A DNA stretch of 64,000 nucleotides from Anticarsia gemmatalis. Lineage: Eukaryota; Arthropoda; Insecta; Lepidoptera; Erebidae. The stretch is from contig NC_134749.1 in NCBI RefSeq assembly GCF_050436995.1, positions 12,728,001 through 12,792,000 of the forward strand, written 5' to 3'. The translations under genes and the position numbers were made by a program. Positions 13,347 to 24,682 of the stretch are shown here, piece after piece (the stretch's first letter is position 1; the number at the start of each line of letters is the position of its first letter). The notes below the pieces were generated by a model. That model had not been told where the DNA came from. It searched no databases and worked only from the letters and a program-made list of their open reading frames with translations.

Positions 13347-14540
13347 TTGTTTTTTTGGTTGGGCTTAGAAGCGTTGAATTGGAAATTGGGGAGTGTTGGA
13401 AAATGTTTCTTTTTTTTTGGTGAAAAAAAACCTAGGGTAAAAACTTTGTTAAATAAACTAGTAAAGCTAGTTAAAATTTGTCAAAAAAAATACGGTTGAC
13501 ACTTATAACTAAGCATCTGTCGTGATGGTGGATACGGTAAATACTAATTATTATCTGCCTCGATAGTCACGGAAAAGTGTGGCAGAATCCTTGTACTGTT
13601 AGTACCTCTGTCAATTTTGGATGTACAAATAGAAGAATACATTGAGTTTCTCGAAATTTCTAAATAATTCCCGTTCTTCATCCAAATAATAAACCTTACG
13701 AATTTCATTTTCACTTCAAAACACCTTTCAGTAGTCTTATCAATCAGGTAATTCACCCTTAAAACGAAACTTTCTTCAAGCGATTCGTATCTTCGTGCAA
13801 AATTCTCAAACATTATATCAAAAGGCATCATCTATAGACGCTTTAAGTGTAAAGTTTCCCCTCAGTACTTAGGCGAAGTTTGAACAAAATCCGTTGATTC
13901 GGAAACGCTTAAGTAACTCCCAACACTTGCTTAAGTACGCTGTTTGTAAACCTATTAACATATTGAACACTTCCAATGAGATTCTTTGTATTTTTGTAAC
14001 GTTTTTAATCCTGAAACTTTATTTTTGTAGTATATAAAGTACCTGAAAGCTGAATTTTGGCGAATTTTGCTGATTTTCAAATTAACTGTGCAAGAATTGA
14101 ATAAGGTGCATTAACCATTTATATTTAAGAGAGGAACAACTTAAGTATATTCAATTAGTATAAGAAAGGCTTTTCGATATTTGAAAATGTAGACGTAGCA
14201 AAATTAAAATTGAGTAATTTACTCATTATGATCAAATTGTCACCTACGATGGTCAAACCCAGTGGTAGATTTGACTATCATAATAAGAACAGCTAACAAG
14301 AAACTTACAGCCTCTCTTTTCAATCAAAAGTACCAACAATGAGAACGACTACTCGTAGGAAATAATAGTAAATAAATAAACGAGTTGTCTATCATTTTAA
14401 AAACAAAACCTTCTAATAAAACAAAAAATACTACATTAACTTAATTAGAATAAAAAACACGTTTCTATAAACACAACATCAAAACATGACTGAAACAGGA
14501 AAATTATAAGACAAATATTAATATAAATACAATTTGTTAA
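13347..14540. other. Unassigned AT-rich stretch
   Basis: Nothing supported. The minus-strand frame at 13544-13831 has no splice or composition support. Confidence 0.45.
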
Positions 14541-14834
14541 TTTTAGGGGTTCAGCACCCAAGGGGTAAAAGCGGAACCCTATTACTAATACTAAGCCTCC
14601 GATGTCTGTCCGTCTGTCACCAGGCTGTATCTCATAAACCGTAACCGTCAGGAAGCTGAAATTTTCACAAATTATGTATTTCCGTTGCCGGTATAACAAC
14701 AAATACTATAAATAAAAATAAAAACATTTTAGGCGGGTCTTATACAGCCTCTATACAATAAACGTGTTTTTTTCGTATTTTTTTGGTACGGAACCCTTCA
14801 TGAGCCAGTCCGACTCGAACTTGGCCGGTTTTTT
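14541..14834 (-). repeat. Lepidopteran GTCCGACTCG/CTTGGCCGG repeat
   Basis: Read on the minus strand it starts near ACCGGCCAAGTTCGAGTCGG, passes through GATACAGCCTGGTGACAGACGG and ends with a TAATAGGGTTCCGCTTTTACC segment. I know this order as a very common interspersed repeat of moths. A fragment of the same repeat, plus strand, is at 20193-20270. It has no coding function. Confidence 0.7.
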
Positions 14835-17800
14835 ATTCTTTCGTCCTGAGCAGAAGGAGGCATTGTTTTCCTTGACAACACGATGTTAATAAACATACCC
14901 CGGATATTTGGTTATGTGGATGATTTCAATATCGCTGTGTGTCTTGTGAATTGTCAACACTTTATATTAACGTTTATTTTTGTTTTTTGTTTGATGGGAG
15001 TCTAAGAAATATTGTTGTGCCTTAATTTATGTTTGTTTATACATCATAAACAAATGTAAATTTTGCTTGCTTTAATGTCTAATTTAAGGTGCCACTGAAA
15101 ATGAATAAAAAAAATTAGAAAAAAATTAGAAAATTCAGTTGCAAGATTAAAGGCAAAATAATACGCATAACAGTTTTTTAAATAATTGCCAAGCGATTCA
15201 CCAAGCGAAAATGACCGATAAAGAAATTAGCATAGATTTCACAGATCATCAAAATACATTTCTGTCTGAAATCATCGTTTTCTGAACTCCTTATAAATCC
15301 CGGGATTTAGTTTATTACAATAAGATACCATTTAATGACTTGCAATACTACTATGAAACTTCACGATAAATCCACGCTTAACAAAAAGCCACAGATGAAA
15401 AATCACATCCCACACGTAAGCATACATTTTTATTCTTGCAATTCACTTAGTGACTTCCAGAAAGTTCCACCACCCATAGGCTCCTGAGGAAGATCTCAAT
15501 ACAATCGATTATCCCTCTTTTCATATAAACTCACTTAACTACAATTACTTTAAACCTTACGCATACTACATAAGGCTCAAAGTCTACTTCACCAACTGCA
15601 AATGTAACTTTGTTCTACGCTCACATCATAAGTCGATCGTTCAAATAATTTGAATCTTATGTGGTTGTGTTAAGGTTGATTTCAAGTATAGCAATATGTA
15701 CTGTTAAGTTAGTTCTTAGGTTGTGCATGTCAGTGACATGTGACGTCGTCCGCGATTCTCTTTTGTTCGTCGATAATGTACTGTGACAGCACTGTAGGGG
15801 ACCAAAACATTCTTCTTAGGGTGTATTTCTAATTTCCTATAATGGAACCTTTAGTTTATGCGAAGATATTTTTTGAAGATGCGAAGTGTGATGGGGGATA
15901 TATTGTAAACAGGATGTTTATGTAAATTACCTCCGAGTCTTGTATTTTTTACGTTTTTTTATATATTTTCATGTTGTTTGGACAAACATACAATTCAAGG
16001 TAAAAATATAAAATCTGAAAACGGTATCTGTAGAACCAACAAGCAGTTTTTTTTTGTGTCAGAACCAAAACCGTACTTCCAATTTTGTTTTGTAGGGTTT
16101 TCGTGGCGTGCATGTCAGACAAGGTCTTAGAACCTTCACTGTTTTTGAATTTAAGGATCACAGACAGATTTTCTACTACGTATCGTCATCGTCATCCTCA
16201 TCTTAAAACTGGTCAATGTTCAATTGAAAATCAATCCTTTGTTTTCGTAACGGAGTCAGTTAGGTAATGGCGGGTATACCTCGCCAATTTTTTTGGCAAT
16301 ACATTTTAATTCCCAACAAAAATATTTGGTTAATTACAAGAACTTTGAAAGTTTCAATGAATGAGAAGGCAGTTGATCAGGGAGTTTTATATTCATCCAT
16401 TAATAACTTAACGCGGTATACTGAGTGCTTTCTTGTGTCTTTAACGCGAGGAGGAGCATTTTTCTTCCGCATCAAGGAATGAGTGTGGTGTGAGGAGTGG
16501 AAGAGAAGCGGGTGAGATGGACAAAGGGGTTTAACAGTTGTTTACAGAGCTAGTACTCTTAAAAGTCTTAAAGGAACTGGCTGTATAATTAATGGAAAAT
16601 GTTTTTTTTTTTAAAAGTCTTTGAACTATTTGTGATTTTTGGGATCCTAATTATAATGAAAATAATAATTCACTCTTATGTAGCTAGCCTAGTTTAGCAT
16701 TAAATTTACAGCTAACTTTCACCTTTAGTGGGACGTATGGAGAAGAGTGTTGGATCATTTGTCAAATAAAGCACGATATATATCTAACCCATTTTAAGAC
16801 CTCATAATCAACTGCTATGTAAATAAATTGTCTGTGACGTAACAAGAGGGTTATTTCTTAAATACATCCCTCAATTCCTACCAAGTAATCGCTAATTTCT
16901 TCCAACTTAACCCACCGTTCATAAGTAGGGGAGACGAATGGCGGGAATCAATTAGTTTTTGTGAAACTTTTTGTCCGTCGGTCCATTATCACCGCTGAAT
17001 AGCCATGATGAAGATCTTATGAATATTTTATATCAATCATTTTCATTCCCTTAGTTTTCATGTCTTTAACATCCGATGGACATGAAGAGGGCAATTTGTG
17101 TTAGAAGCGCTTTAGATAAACTATTAGGTTAGGGAGATAGCATAGAGAAAAACGTAAAATACCTGAAACTAACTTTATTACCAGTAGAATGGTTACACAT
17201 ATGTAGCTTGTTCGCTTTCAAATCTAAAATTGCAATTCAAAAATAACCTTATAATTTCTAGTCTTCTTGAAGACACACACAGACCACAAGGCCCTTATTT
17301 ATTAAGTACTACTCATATTGTATATACGTCAGCCATTTTTCATATTGTAGAGTTCAGTTGCATCATTCATTCAATCCGTTACGACTGAAAATGAGTCATG
17401 GAACACATAAAGTCAACTTACTCACTTCGTAACTTATCTACACTACATTAAAACCTCCTTTACCCCAAAACTGCGCACTAAAAAAGTAGTAAACACTCGA
17501 ATTAAAAGGAGGCCAGATATTGTAATAAAAATAAATTTTTTAATTTCTTTTTTATTTCAATCGCCCTTCGCGGTATGCGTTAAATGTTCTATGAACGATG
17601 TAAAATTAAATTTGGAATTTAATTTTGTGATTCGTATGCTTCGTGACTTTTTTATCTGCGATATTAGATTTGTGAATTTTCGAGAACGTTTCTTTTTTAT
17701 ATTATTAAAATATTGTGGAAATGTTATTTCAAGTGTTTAAATTATTGTTTTCGATTTTTTACAGTTAATTATCAGTAATATTATGAGTTTATTGGTAAAC

Positions 17801-18009
17801 ATTGTTTTTATATGGAATTGAAATTCCATTTCTCAATAAAATATTTTACGATAGTTTCATCACTCGCATAAAAGTTTATTGCGCGGAAGTGCAATGTAAA
17901 TATTGCACTATCGGAACGAACTTCATTCCATCCAATACAACCAGTCAACCTTTGTCAAAATCTAAAAGTAAAAAGAATCGTCCAAAAATTCCAAAGTACC
18001 AATTTTAAT
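14835..18009. other. Unassigned stretch with one weak exon-like block
   Basis: Between TTTTGTTTTGTAG (AG at 16094-16095) and TTAG|GTAATG (near 16263) is a 168-nt block with acceptor-like and donor-like ends. Two frames are open over much of it and neither is recognisable, so I do not call a gene. Elsewhere the sequence is AT-rich and featureless. Confidence 0.4.
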
Positions 18010-18760
18010 TCCGTTGCGCTATTCGAACGCGAAATCACTGGCCGCAGACAACGGCCGCTTAACAGTCGAAAAATGAAAAACAATTCCAATTTGGAACGTC
18101 AACCGTTTGAATTTGGAAGCGAGGCGACGAGGCGTGCGTCTGCATTGCGCGACGGAATGCACTCGGCATGCGGGAGTCATAGAGCTGAAAATATTATTGG
18201 ATGTGGCACAGACGTGCTATGTGCAATAATTATTCCATGTCATAGATTTTGCTAAAGTTGGTCACTGGTAACGCAGGTCCCAGATACAGCAGTAAGGAGT
18301 TTGATTACTTTTGTTATGTGATACTTAATCATATTCTATATTCGTAAAATTAACGACAGCATAAATATAGTTAAGCATTTTCAATGCGTTATGGAAAAGA
18401 GAAAGATTTTTCACGGTTGATGTATTCTGACCTGAAATCGTGGTACAAAGCCGGAGTTCATCACTTATCGTGAAACTACATACCTATGCACTAATAAAGA
18501 AAAATGTTATATCCTTAAGATAGTCTGAATGATACTTAAATTAGTGTTGTGATTCCTGGCATACTTAGGTCTTCAAATGCCGTATCTGATATTTAGTGCC
18601 TGCACAACATCCCCGTCGTCACCGCTCCGAAGCGGCTGTCGACGTGTCGCGCGTCGCTCCGCCGATCGCAACTATGAAATTATACGTCGCTCAAGACATA
18701 GCACGTGTTACGTTCAGCCTTCAGCCTCATGGATTGTGTGCCTTTGCCTACAATGCTATA
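18010..18760. other. Two CpG-rich islands, possible promoter or exon
   Basis: Blocks at about 18010-18180 and 18590-18740 are far richer in G+C and CpG than their surroundings. The second follows GATATTTAG and has two long open frames plus a shorter third, so coding cannot be assigned from composition alone. The plus-strand frame from 18596 (including ATMKLYVAQDIARVTF) looks the most protein-like. I could not place flanking splice sites with confidence. Confidence 0.25.
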
Positions 18761-18806
18761 TACAAATTCTTACTTAAAAAAGGTTGTTTTTTTATATACA
18801 AGTAAG

Positions 18807-18925
18807 AATAAATATTTATTTATTTATTTCAAACTTTATATAAAGGCGGACTTAATGCTAGGGGCATTTTCTGCCGATCTACCTTAGAGTGATGCAGAGA
18901 TTGTTGTGAAGGTGTTTAAAAGAGA
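18807..18925 (-). repeat. LINE 3' end with (ATAA)n-type tail
   Basis: Plus-strand sequence TTTATTTATTTATTTCAAACTTTATA leads into GGCGGACTTAATGC and then ACCTTAGAGTGATGCAGAGA. Reversed, this is the 3' UTR and tail of a non-LTR retrotransposon. The longer copy at 47917-48405 keeps the same order and also the end of an open frame. This copy is 5'-truncated, as usual for LINEs. Confidence 0.65.
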
Positions 18926-18977
18926 GGGAAATATTGTGTCGCGAAATGAATTTATAGAACATGCAGATATTGTTTTC

Positions 18978-19265
18978 GTATGAGACTCGAATTACCGACC
19001 GCGCAGTGGTAGTGCTTCCTAAATTATGTTTACTTTACACCACAGATGTAATCAGCCGACATTATAATGTCGTCTTGGCTGATATTCGGCTACGGCGGCC
19101 AGCTTCATTGAAACCAGCCAACTGTGCAGGACTATGTTTATAGTGTCCAAGTGTGTGCACAATACACAGGTACATTCTCTTTTCCTTTACTCTCATAGCC
19201 CGGTGAGACGGCTGAACCGGCACGACCAGTAAGAGGTCAGGCGCAATCTCTTTCAATATGTTTAA
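18978..19265 (-). repeat. Probable dispersed noctuid-type repeat
   Basis: It contains a CGCAGTGGTAGTGC segment, a perfect 16-bp palindrome at 19057-19072 (CGACATTATAATGTCG) and, on the minus strand, GTGCACACACTTGG then CCTGCACAGTTGGCTGG. I recognise this order from interspersed repeats of moth genomes, but there is no second copy in the window to prove it. The minus-strand frame across it (19062-19343) is therefore not called a gene. Confidence 0.4.
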
Positions 19266-20192
19266 ATTAGTAATTTTTCTAAAAACTTTCCTTAATTCAT
19301 GTTTAACAGCTTTATTCATATCGCTTCTATAGCTCACCGTCATTTTGCATAATTTTTAATGTATTATTATTATCATAATCAATCAGTCAAACAAATACTA
19401 CCACTAACTAGTTCAAGAAACAATCCCAAATTAAAATCATTCACCAAAATATTCCAATTAGATCTCATTATCAGTTACTAATTACATCAACATCTCACAG
19501 GACTTTCACCTCTAAAATGTAAGTAATAAGTGTCAAAATGGCTTGTAGTATATTATCAATTTGCGTTGTACGTCGGTGGGTGTAGACACATGTTGGGATG
19601 TCGCCGACAATCGGACTCACTCATTAACTTTTATTAGCACTAGTCGGCGACAAGCATTGACGGGCTGTGTGCGTGTCCGTTGTATGTACGTCTGTGGTTT
19701 AATAATTATATGTGTGGTCATTAATAAAGGCCATATTGTATTAAGTAACCAATTATGCTTGTAACCTAACGTTTGGTTTCCAGAGATTATAACACTTCAC
19801 TTCTGGAACGTACTTTTGGGTAAGTCGATGATACATTCGACTTACGACGCGATGCTTCAAATATAATTGCTTCATTATTAATTCTTACGTCAAGCTATCG
19901 CTAAAAATACTTTTGATACTGAAAGGTCATCAAAGATAGTTACTGTGTACTAACGCCGAAACTCGCCAACACGCATAATACGGTGTGATTGCAATCGCAA
20001 ATTTTCTAACATTATAGTACCGCAATTTCTTCAAGTAGTTATGCCATGGCTATATAAATAATAGTAAGTGTCGTAGAGAAACTTCAAAATGTCATGTTAA
20101 GAGAATCCATTATTTATAAAAACTGCATAAACAATACGTTTGTTTTTAAGATTTATTGTTAAAGTGTCAACCTCATCACCTCGTATAAGTAT
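19266..20192. other. Unassigned stretch
   Basis: Nothing supported. GTCGCCGAC and GTCGGCGAC near 19600-19650 form a short inverted pair. Confidence 0.45.
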
Positions 20193-20270
20193 TACGGTTC
20201 ATAAGATGCAACTTGATGACAGACAGCGAAGTAATAGGGTCCCATTTGTACCCTTAGGGTACAAAACCAC
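20193..20270 (+). repeat. Fragment of the GTCCGACTCG repeat
   Basis: ACGGTTCATAAGATGCAACTTG followed by a GACAGACAGCG..TAATAGGGTCCC..TACCCTTAGGGTAC segment is the same 3' portion seen, reversed, in 14541-14834. The rest of the element is missing. Confidence 0.6.
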
Positions 20271-21817
20271 CAAAAAAGGTATTTTAACAAACACCAACTA
20301 AAAAAACCACCAACGCGACTAGCGACTAACGTGATCAAAACTATCGTACCGTATGTAAACGGGCACAGTACATTAGCACACTATCAAATAACGCGGTGCA
20401 TGTTACGTAGAACGCATAACGTTTTATTGCTATAGCTGAATCAAATTCCACGCGTCCTCCGCTCCTGATGTATTTACAACCAAATTAAGGCTTTTATTGT
20501 TGAATTAGAAAATTTAGGCGACCAGTTTTATGGTTGGAGTGAATTTGTGTTGTATAATGACGGATGTGCTTTGTATATTTATTATTAAGGGATGTTATAA
20601 TTTAATAGGATTAGCCAGGTTTTTAAATCAATTTTAAAGTTATGTACAGGATTTAATTATAAAGTTTGGACGACTTTGGTTGTTTGTTGTCCCGCAATTC
20701 TTTGTGAGCCTTTTCAAATTATGTCAAAATCTGAAACTGACTATCATAATTATTTGAACAAATTTTTCGCAATGATTGCATTGCTATTAATTTATTTGGT
20801 GTGATTTATGCTTATCTGAATGAAACAAAAAAGTTTGTAAGGACTGTACCAACTTACACCTTTGCGAAGAAGTCGTGATTTTTTGTATGTATGTCTGTAT
20901 TAATGCATAGATGTCCTCAAGAAGCATGTAAACTATTATTATTATGCAACAGTCTACCTTTCTACCAAAAATAAATCTCTACCAAAGGTCCTTGCTACTA
21001 TCTAACTAATTTCAACATTTTACAAATACATTTTCCTACTGAAACCTCTTAAAGAATTCCTCACAGTATACTGTAACTATACAATGTATAAGGTATTTCG
21101 TATAACGAGTATTAGTTGTAATAAAAACTGCTGGATTGTTTATCCTTGAGGCAGTGAGGCTATATCCGGGTGATTACATACATTGTTACTGTTTGAAAAG
21201 CTGGACTTTACATTGTAGTTCTATGTGAATGTAGGTTATTTGTGTTTAAGGGAGATCATTGGTTCGTAATGGTAGAAATGGTAGTTTTAGAATAAATGAC
21301 TGTTGTGATCTAGATTAATTCATCTTTGACGAAAAAAAAAAATTAATAAAATGAGGTTTAACTTGTTAGAAATCCTTTTTCTCTGAGATCTTTTATCAGA
21401 GATCCATTGTGGAGAGTAGACTAGATTTTGGATATTTTCACATATCACAAGGCTTTCGTAGTGTAACCTTTAGATAAACTTTTACATTTACTCGTTGTAG
21501 TGCATAAGTTCATAAAAGTTTGCGTTAGTTATTCAAGTTTCGTTGGGACATGTTTTAGGATGGTTGGCCTTTTATTCGCAATCAAACGCTTCTTTACAAT
21601 ATTTTAAAGCCACTATGTAAGTCAATAAAACGGTATTGAAAACGTAGAATTGGTACAGTTACCTTCTTCCAGGTTTTCTCACCATGATTTTACAATTTAA
21701 TCAAAATACTTACTCACAACCACTGCCTACCTAAACTAAACAAGAAAACAATAGACCTATTAATAAAGACAAACAAACAGAAATCAGTTGGGTATAACGT
21801 TGTTATTAATAATGCAG
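20271..21817. other. Unassigned AT-rich stretch
   Basis: No gene or repeat supported. I searched here for exons that could precede the candidate terminal exon at 21818 and found none that I could defend. Confidence 0.4.
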
Positions 21818-21982
21818 GTCTCAGTGAGGCGGGCACTGTTAATAATTGAAGACACGCCATGGATTATGTGGACTATCGATCAGACTTGCTTCACCATGGA
21901 ATCCTATACTAGGGTGAAATGTCACAAATGTCTTACTGACTACAAGAAATACGACACAGAGACATGTCACATGTTCCGTTGA
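21818..21982 (+). CDS. Candidate terminal exon, cysteine-containing protein
   Basis: After the acceptor-like TTATTAATAATGCAG (AG at 21816-21817), 54 codons are open to a TGA at 21980-21982. The frame is phase 0 at the acceptor. Codon choice looks coding-like, with many C- and G-ending codons in AT-rich surroundings. The protein ends in a segment with spaced cysteines: TRVKCHKCLTDYKKYDTETC followed by HMFR and the stop. The CxxC spacing and later cysteine would fit a small secreted or membrane-anchored cysteine protein, but I cannot name a family. No 5' exon and no strong poly(A) signal were found, so this could also be a relic exon. Confidence 0.35.
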   Translation, partial: VSVRRALLIIEDTPWIMWTIDQTCFTMESYTRVKCHKCLTDYKKYDTETCHMFR

Positions 21983-22104
21983 GATATATTGAGTACAAAT
22001 AAGTACATGAACTATTTTTGAGTAAGTACAAGTTTTTAACAATTTTTCGTAAAGCCATTTAACTACCCTATTGTAACATATATAAGGCAGTAAGACTTCT
22101 ATGT

Positions 22105-22187
22105 TTTCGATCGCATTACAACGACCGTGGTCACGAGCTGACTGTCACAGTCAGCTCGTGACCACGGTCGTTGTAATGCGATCGAAA
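22105..22187. repeat. 83-bp near-perfect palindrome
   Basis: The left arm 22105-22145 and right arm 22147-22187 are exact reverse complements over 41 bp, separated by a single C. The arms run from TTTCGATCGCATTACAACG through GGTCACGAGCTGACTGT. Single-stranded DNA or RNA from this site would fold into one long hairpin. It lies at the edge of a dispersed repeat continuing to about 22290. Confidence 0.95.
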
Positions 22188-22290
22188 CGTCGGGCAGCAA
22201 ATAAGGTATCCTAACCTTTAAATTTTCAATCGCGTATAAGACCCGTTGCATTATAATATATTATGTGTACTAGTCGCGAGAGTTTAAAAA
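22188..22290 (-). repeat. Dispersed repeat attached to the palindrome
   Basis: The ACGTCGGGCAGCAAATAAGG segment and then TTTTCAATCGCGTATAAGAC..CGTTGCATTATAATATATTATG follow the palindrome. I know the combination from moth genomes. A diverged partial copy (TTTTCAATCGTCTTTAAGAC) is at 22815-22860. A faint relative of the GACGTTTCG..GTGATCGCAAG end may be at 58125-58165. The transposon class is not clear to me. Confidence 0.55.
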
Positions 22291-23390
22291 CATTAAGTTC
22301 AGGTCCCTCCTGAACTGGAAACAAATTCATTAATCATTGAAAAAATCTATTATTATACTACTTAATTTCGAATAGCAAGTCACAGGAAGTATTTTATTAA
22401 GCATTAATTGTTCCAAATCGATATCTACAACAATATCTATTACTATTAGTGTGATTGCGTGTAATTGTGTACCGGTCTCACGGGATACGCTCCCGATATT
22501 AAAGGGTTTCATAATTGACCCGATACGGGACGACTTACATATTGCTGTGTGGGTGGAATTCTTTTAGGCCAGGGTTTCTATGTAATTGTATCTGAAAGTA
22601 ATTAGTTCCTTATTAATAGATCATATTTTCATGTTATTTGCATTGAGTAGGTTATTGGTAGATGGTAGTTCTTATTTTTAGTATCAGTTTTAAACAAACA
22701 TGTGCAAATTTGGTTCTAATACGATTTTTCTTGAACCTTTACTATATGTGCATTTGTGTATCTATTGCAATGTAAAAATAAATACCAATCATTACGACAT
22801 TCATACTGATAGACTAATTTTCAATCGTCTTTAAGACCTGTTTCATTATAATATTATGTAAACATTATTTCACCTATCTTCTAATTTAAGCTGTACTTAT
22901 GGTATTGTAGTATTATCATTAGTAATTTATGTCATTCATACAAATCTATTTACAGTTTCCTTTCTTCTAACTACTGGTATATTAAAATCTCCTATAACTG
23001 AAGTATCTATTTACGATAAGTGTATTACATAGCCATGACGGAGTCTCTCAGGCACTAAATTAATAGTATTATGCTCCGTCAACTGATCCATCCAATTACT
23101 GATCATCTTATACCGATATGTGGTATATAACTTACTGTTAATTGACCTAATAATTACAATTTAATAATTAGTCTTACAATTGGAGTAAACAGAATTGAAA
23201 ACAACTGTACAATTTCTCAAAGAAAATATTTTTGAATTGCCTGATAGACAGACACCACGCCTGAACTACCTAAAGGTATAGGCAGAATAGTATTATATTA
23301 TGAGGCAGAATTTAATTGAATTTATTCAGAGTGAAAAAATATAAACGAAGATGTTTAAAAAATGCGGGACTGGTAACAATCTTTAATACA
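22291..23390. other. AT-rich upstream region of the two-exon gene
   Basis: Apart from the repeat fragment at 22815-22860, I see no exon or promoter motif that I can defend. Confidence 0.45.
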
Positions 23391-23459
23391 TCAAATGGTA
23401 TGATAATACCATTTGACAAAACATTTTAGACAAAACGTTTTTGATAAAAAACGTTTTGT
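23391..23459. repeat. Two adjacent short hairpins
   Basis: TCAAATGGTAT (23391-23401) pairs with ATACCATTTGA (23406-23416). ACAAAACGTTTTT (23430-23442) pairs with AAAAACGTTTTGT (23447-23459). Both have 4-base GATA loops. They lie about 190 bp upstream of the gene start at 23645. The function is unknown. Confidence 0.85.
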
Positions 23460-23644
23460 AATGTGAATTAAGAACTTCCATCTTACGGTTACCCAATACA
23501 ACAATACTCATTTAAGAAAGTCAACACATTTCGCTTTAGCCATAACAACAGTTAAATTATAAATCAATCAACTGTGACCTTACACAGTAAAACTCATAAT
23601 CTTAATACAAAAGAAACCAGACAAAGACCACTATGTAGGCAACA

Positions 23645-24584
23645 ATGATAGGAAAAATAATACTAATATTAATATTCTCGAAATTATCAAACCAGGAAAA
23701 GAATAAACAATTTCTATTAAAACTAACGCCGGAACAAGTGATGCAAACATTTGACGGAGTGATGTCTGATGATTATATAAAGATTTTAGCTAAAGATTTC
23801 GCTGCGAAAGCGGCTGCACATTTCATGAATGAAATTAGGAATCAGAAGAAAGCTATGGTGGAGAAGTTGAATAGTGAACGGGCTAGTGAAAGATATAAAA
23901 GGTATGTATTTTATATGACAACTGATTATACCTACTTATATCACTATGCATAAACAAAAGTCGATCATGGTCATCAGTTATTGCAATAGTTAAACTATCT
24001 CGAATAACTTCAGTCATGAATATGATAATCTAATTCCATGTCTCTTTCGATGTACATTTATGTATGTAAATGTACATTTTAATTTGGTTCCAAAATTGAC
24101 AATCTAAACTCCATTTCATTAACATCATTCATCTAACAAAAAATATATTTTTTAGTTTCATAAAATAAGTTTTTACATTTTATGTATACCTAATATCCAG
24201 ACAAAAATTACATCTCTCAAAAATGCTTCCTTTATTAATTTATTAACTCAAATGTTATTTTTTTTATAGGTAGTCAAAGTTGCAATGAGAAAGACAATTT
24301 AATATATGTACATTACCTATGTTTTTAGTCTGCCAGAGGAGACTCAAGACAAAGTAGCTCAGCTAGTAGCAGCAGCTAACCAAGCAGCCAATGAAGCAGT
24401 GAACGAGGCAGCTAAATCTGAACTAGATGAGGGTGAAGCTCTCAGACTGTTACAAGCACCTTCCCCTGACGGAGACCATTTGGACTCCTCGGGAGAATTC
24501 TCTGATGAGAAGAAGAAGATACCAGTTATACAGCTTACGAAGATCAATGGAATTTATTATAGGAGATTGTTGGGAATGATTTAA
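23645..24584 (+). CDS. Two-exon gene for a 170-residue Ala-rich helical protein
   Basis: Exon 1 is 23645-23901 and exon 2 is 24329-24584. The 427-nt intron starts GTATGT after AAAAG and ends TATGTTTTTAG. The join is phase 2 and yields serine 86, keeping one frame of 170 codons plus stop. Residues 1-15 are basic then hydrophobic (IILILIF), a possible short signal peptide. Residues about 28-127 are charged and alanine-rich, with AAANQAANEAVNEAAKSE at 100-117, predicting long helices. A serine/acidic linker follows (131-146), then a basic tail ending IYYRRLLGMI. There is no cysteine or tryptophan. I do not recognise the family. An alternative start exists: CAAACCAG at 23688-23695, preceded by a TACTAAT branch-like site, could be an acceptor. 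In that case exon 1 would begin at 23696, in the same phase, with an unseen upstream exon. Confidence 0.7.
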
Positions 24585-24676
24585 TTATAAAAAAATATAT
24601 TTTTTACTTCTTGTTTATTATAACCAAAGGTAGAAAATATACCCACTATGGTTATGGAAACATTTACTGCTTTGTC

Positions 24677-24682
24677 AATAAA
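24677..24682 (+). terminator. Poly(A) signal AATAAA
   Basis: A canonical AATAAA lies 93 bases past the stop of the two-exon gene, a normal 3' UTR distance. It supports exon 2 as the terminal exon. Confidence 0.55.

Noticed and set aside
13311..13499. Cysteine/valine-rich frame
   Set aside because: It is the translation of a (TG)n microsatellite.
16096..16263. Block between acceptor-like TTTTGTAG and donor-like AG|GTAATG
   Set aside because: Two frames are open over much of it and neither is recognisable; the serine run comes from a TCATCG repeat.
19062..19343. 93-codon minus-strand frame
   Set aside because: It covers a probable dispersed moth repeat, so an open frame is not evidence of a gene.
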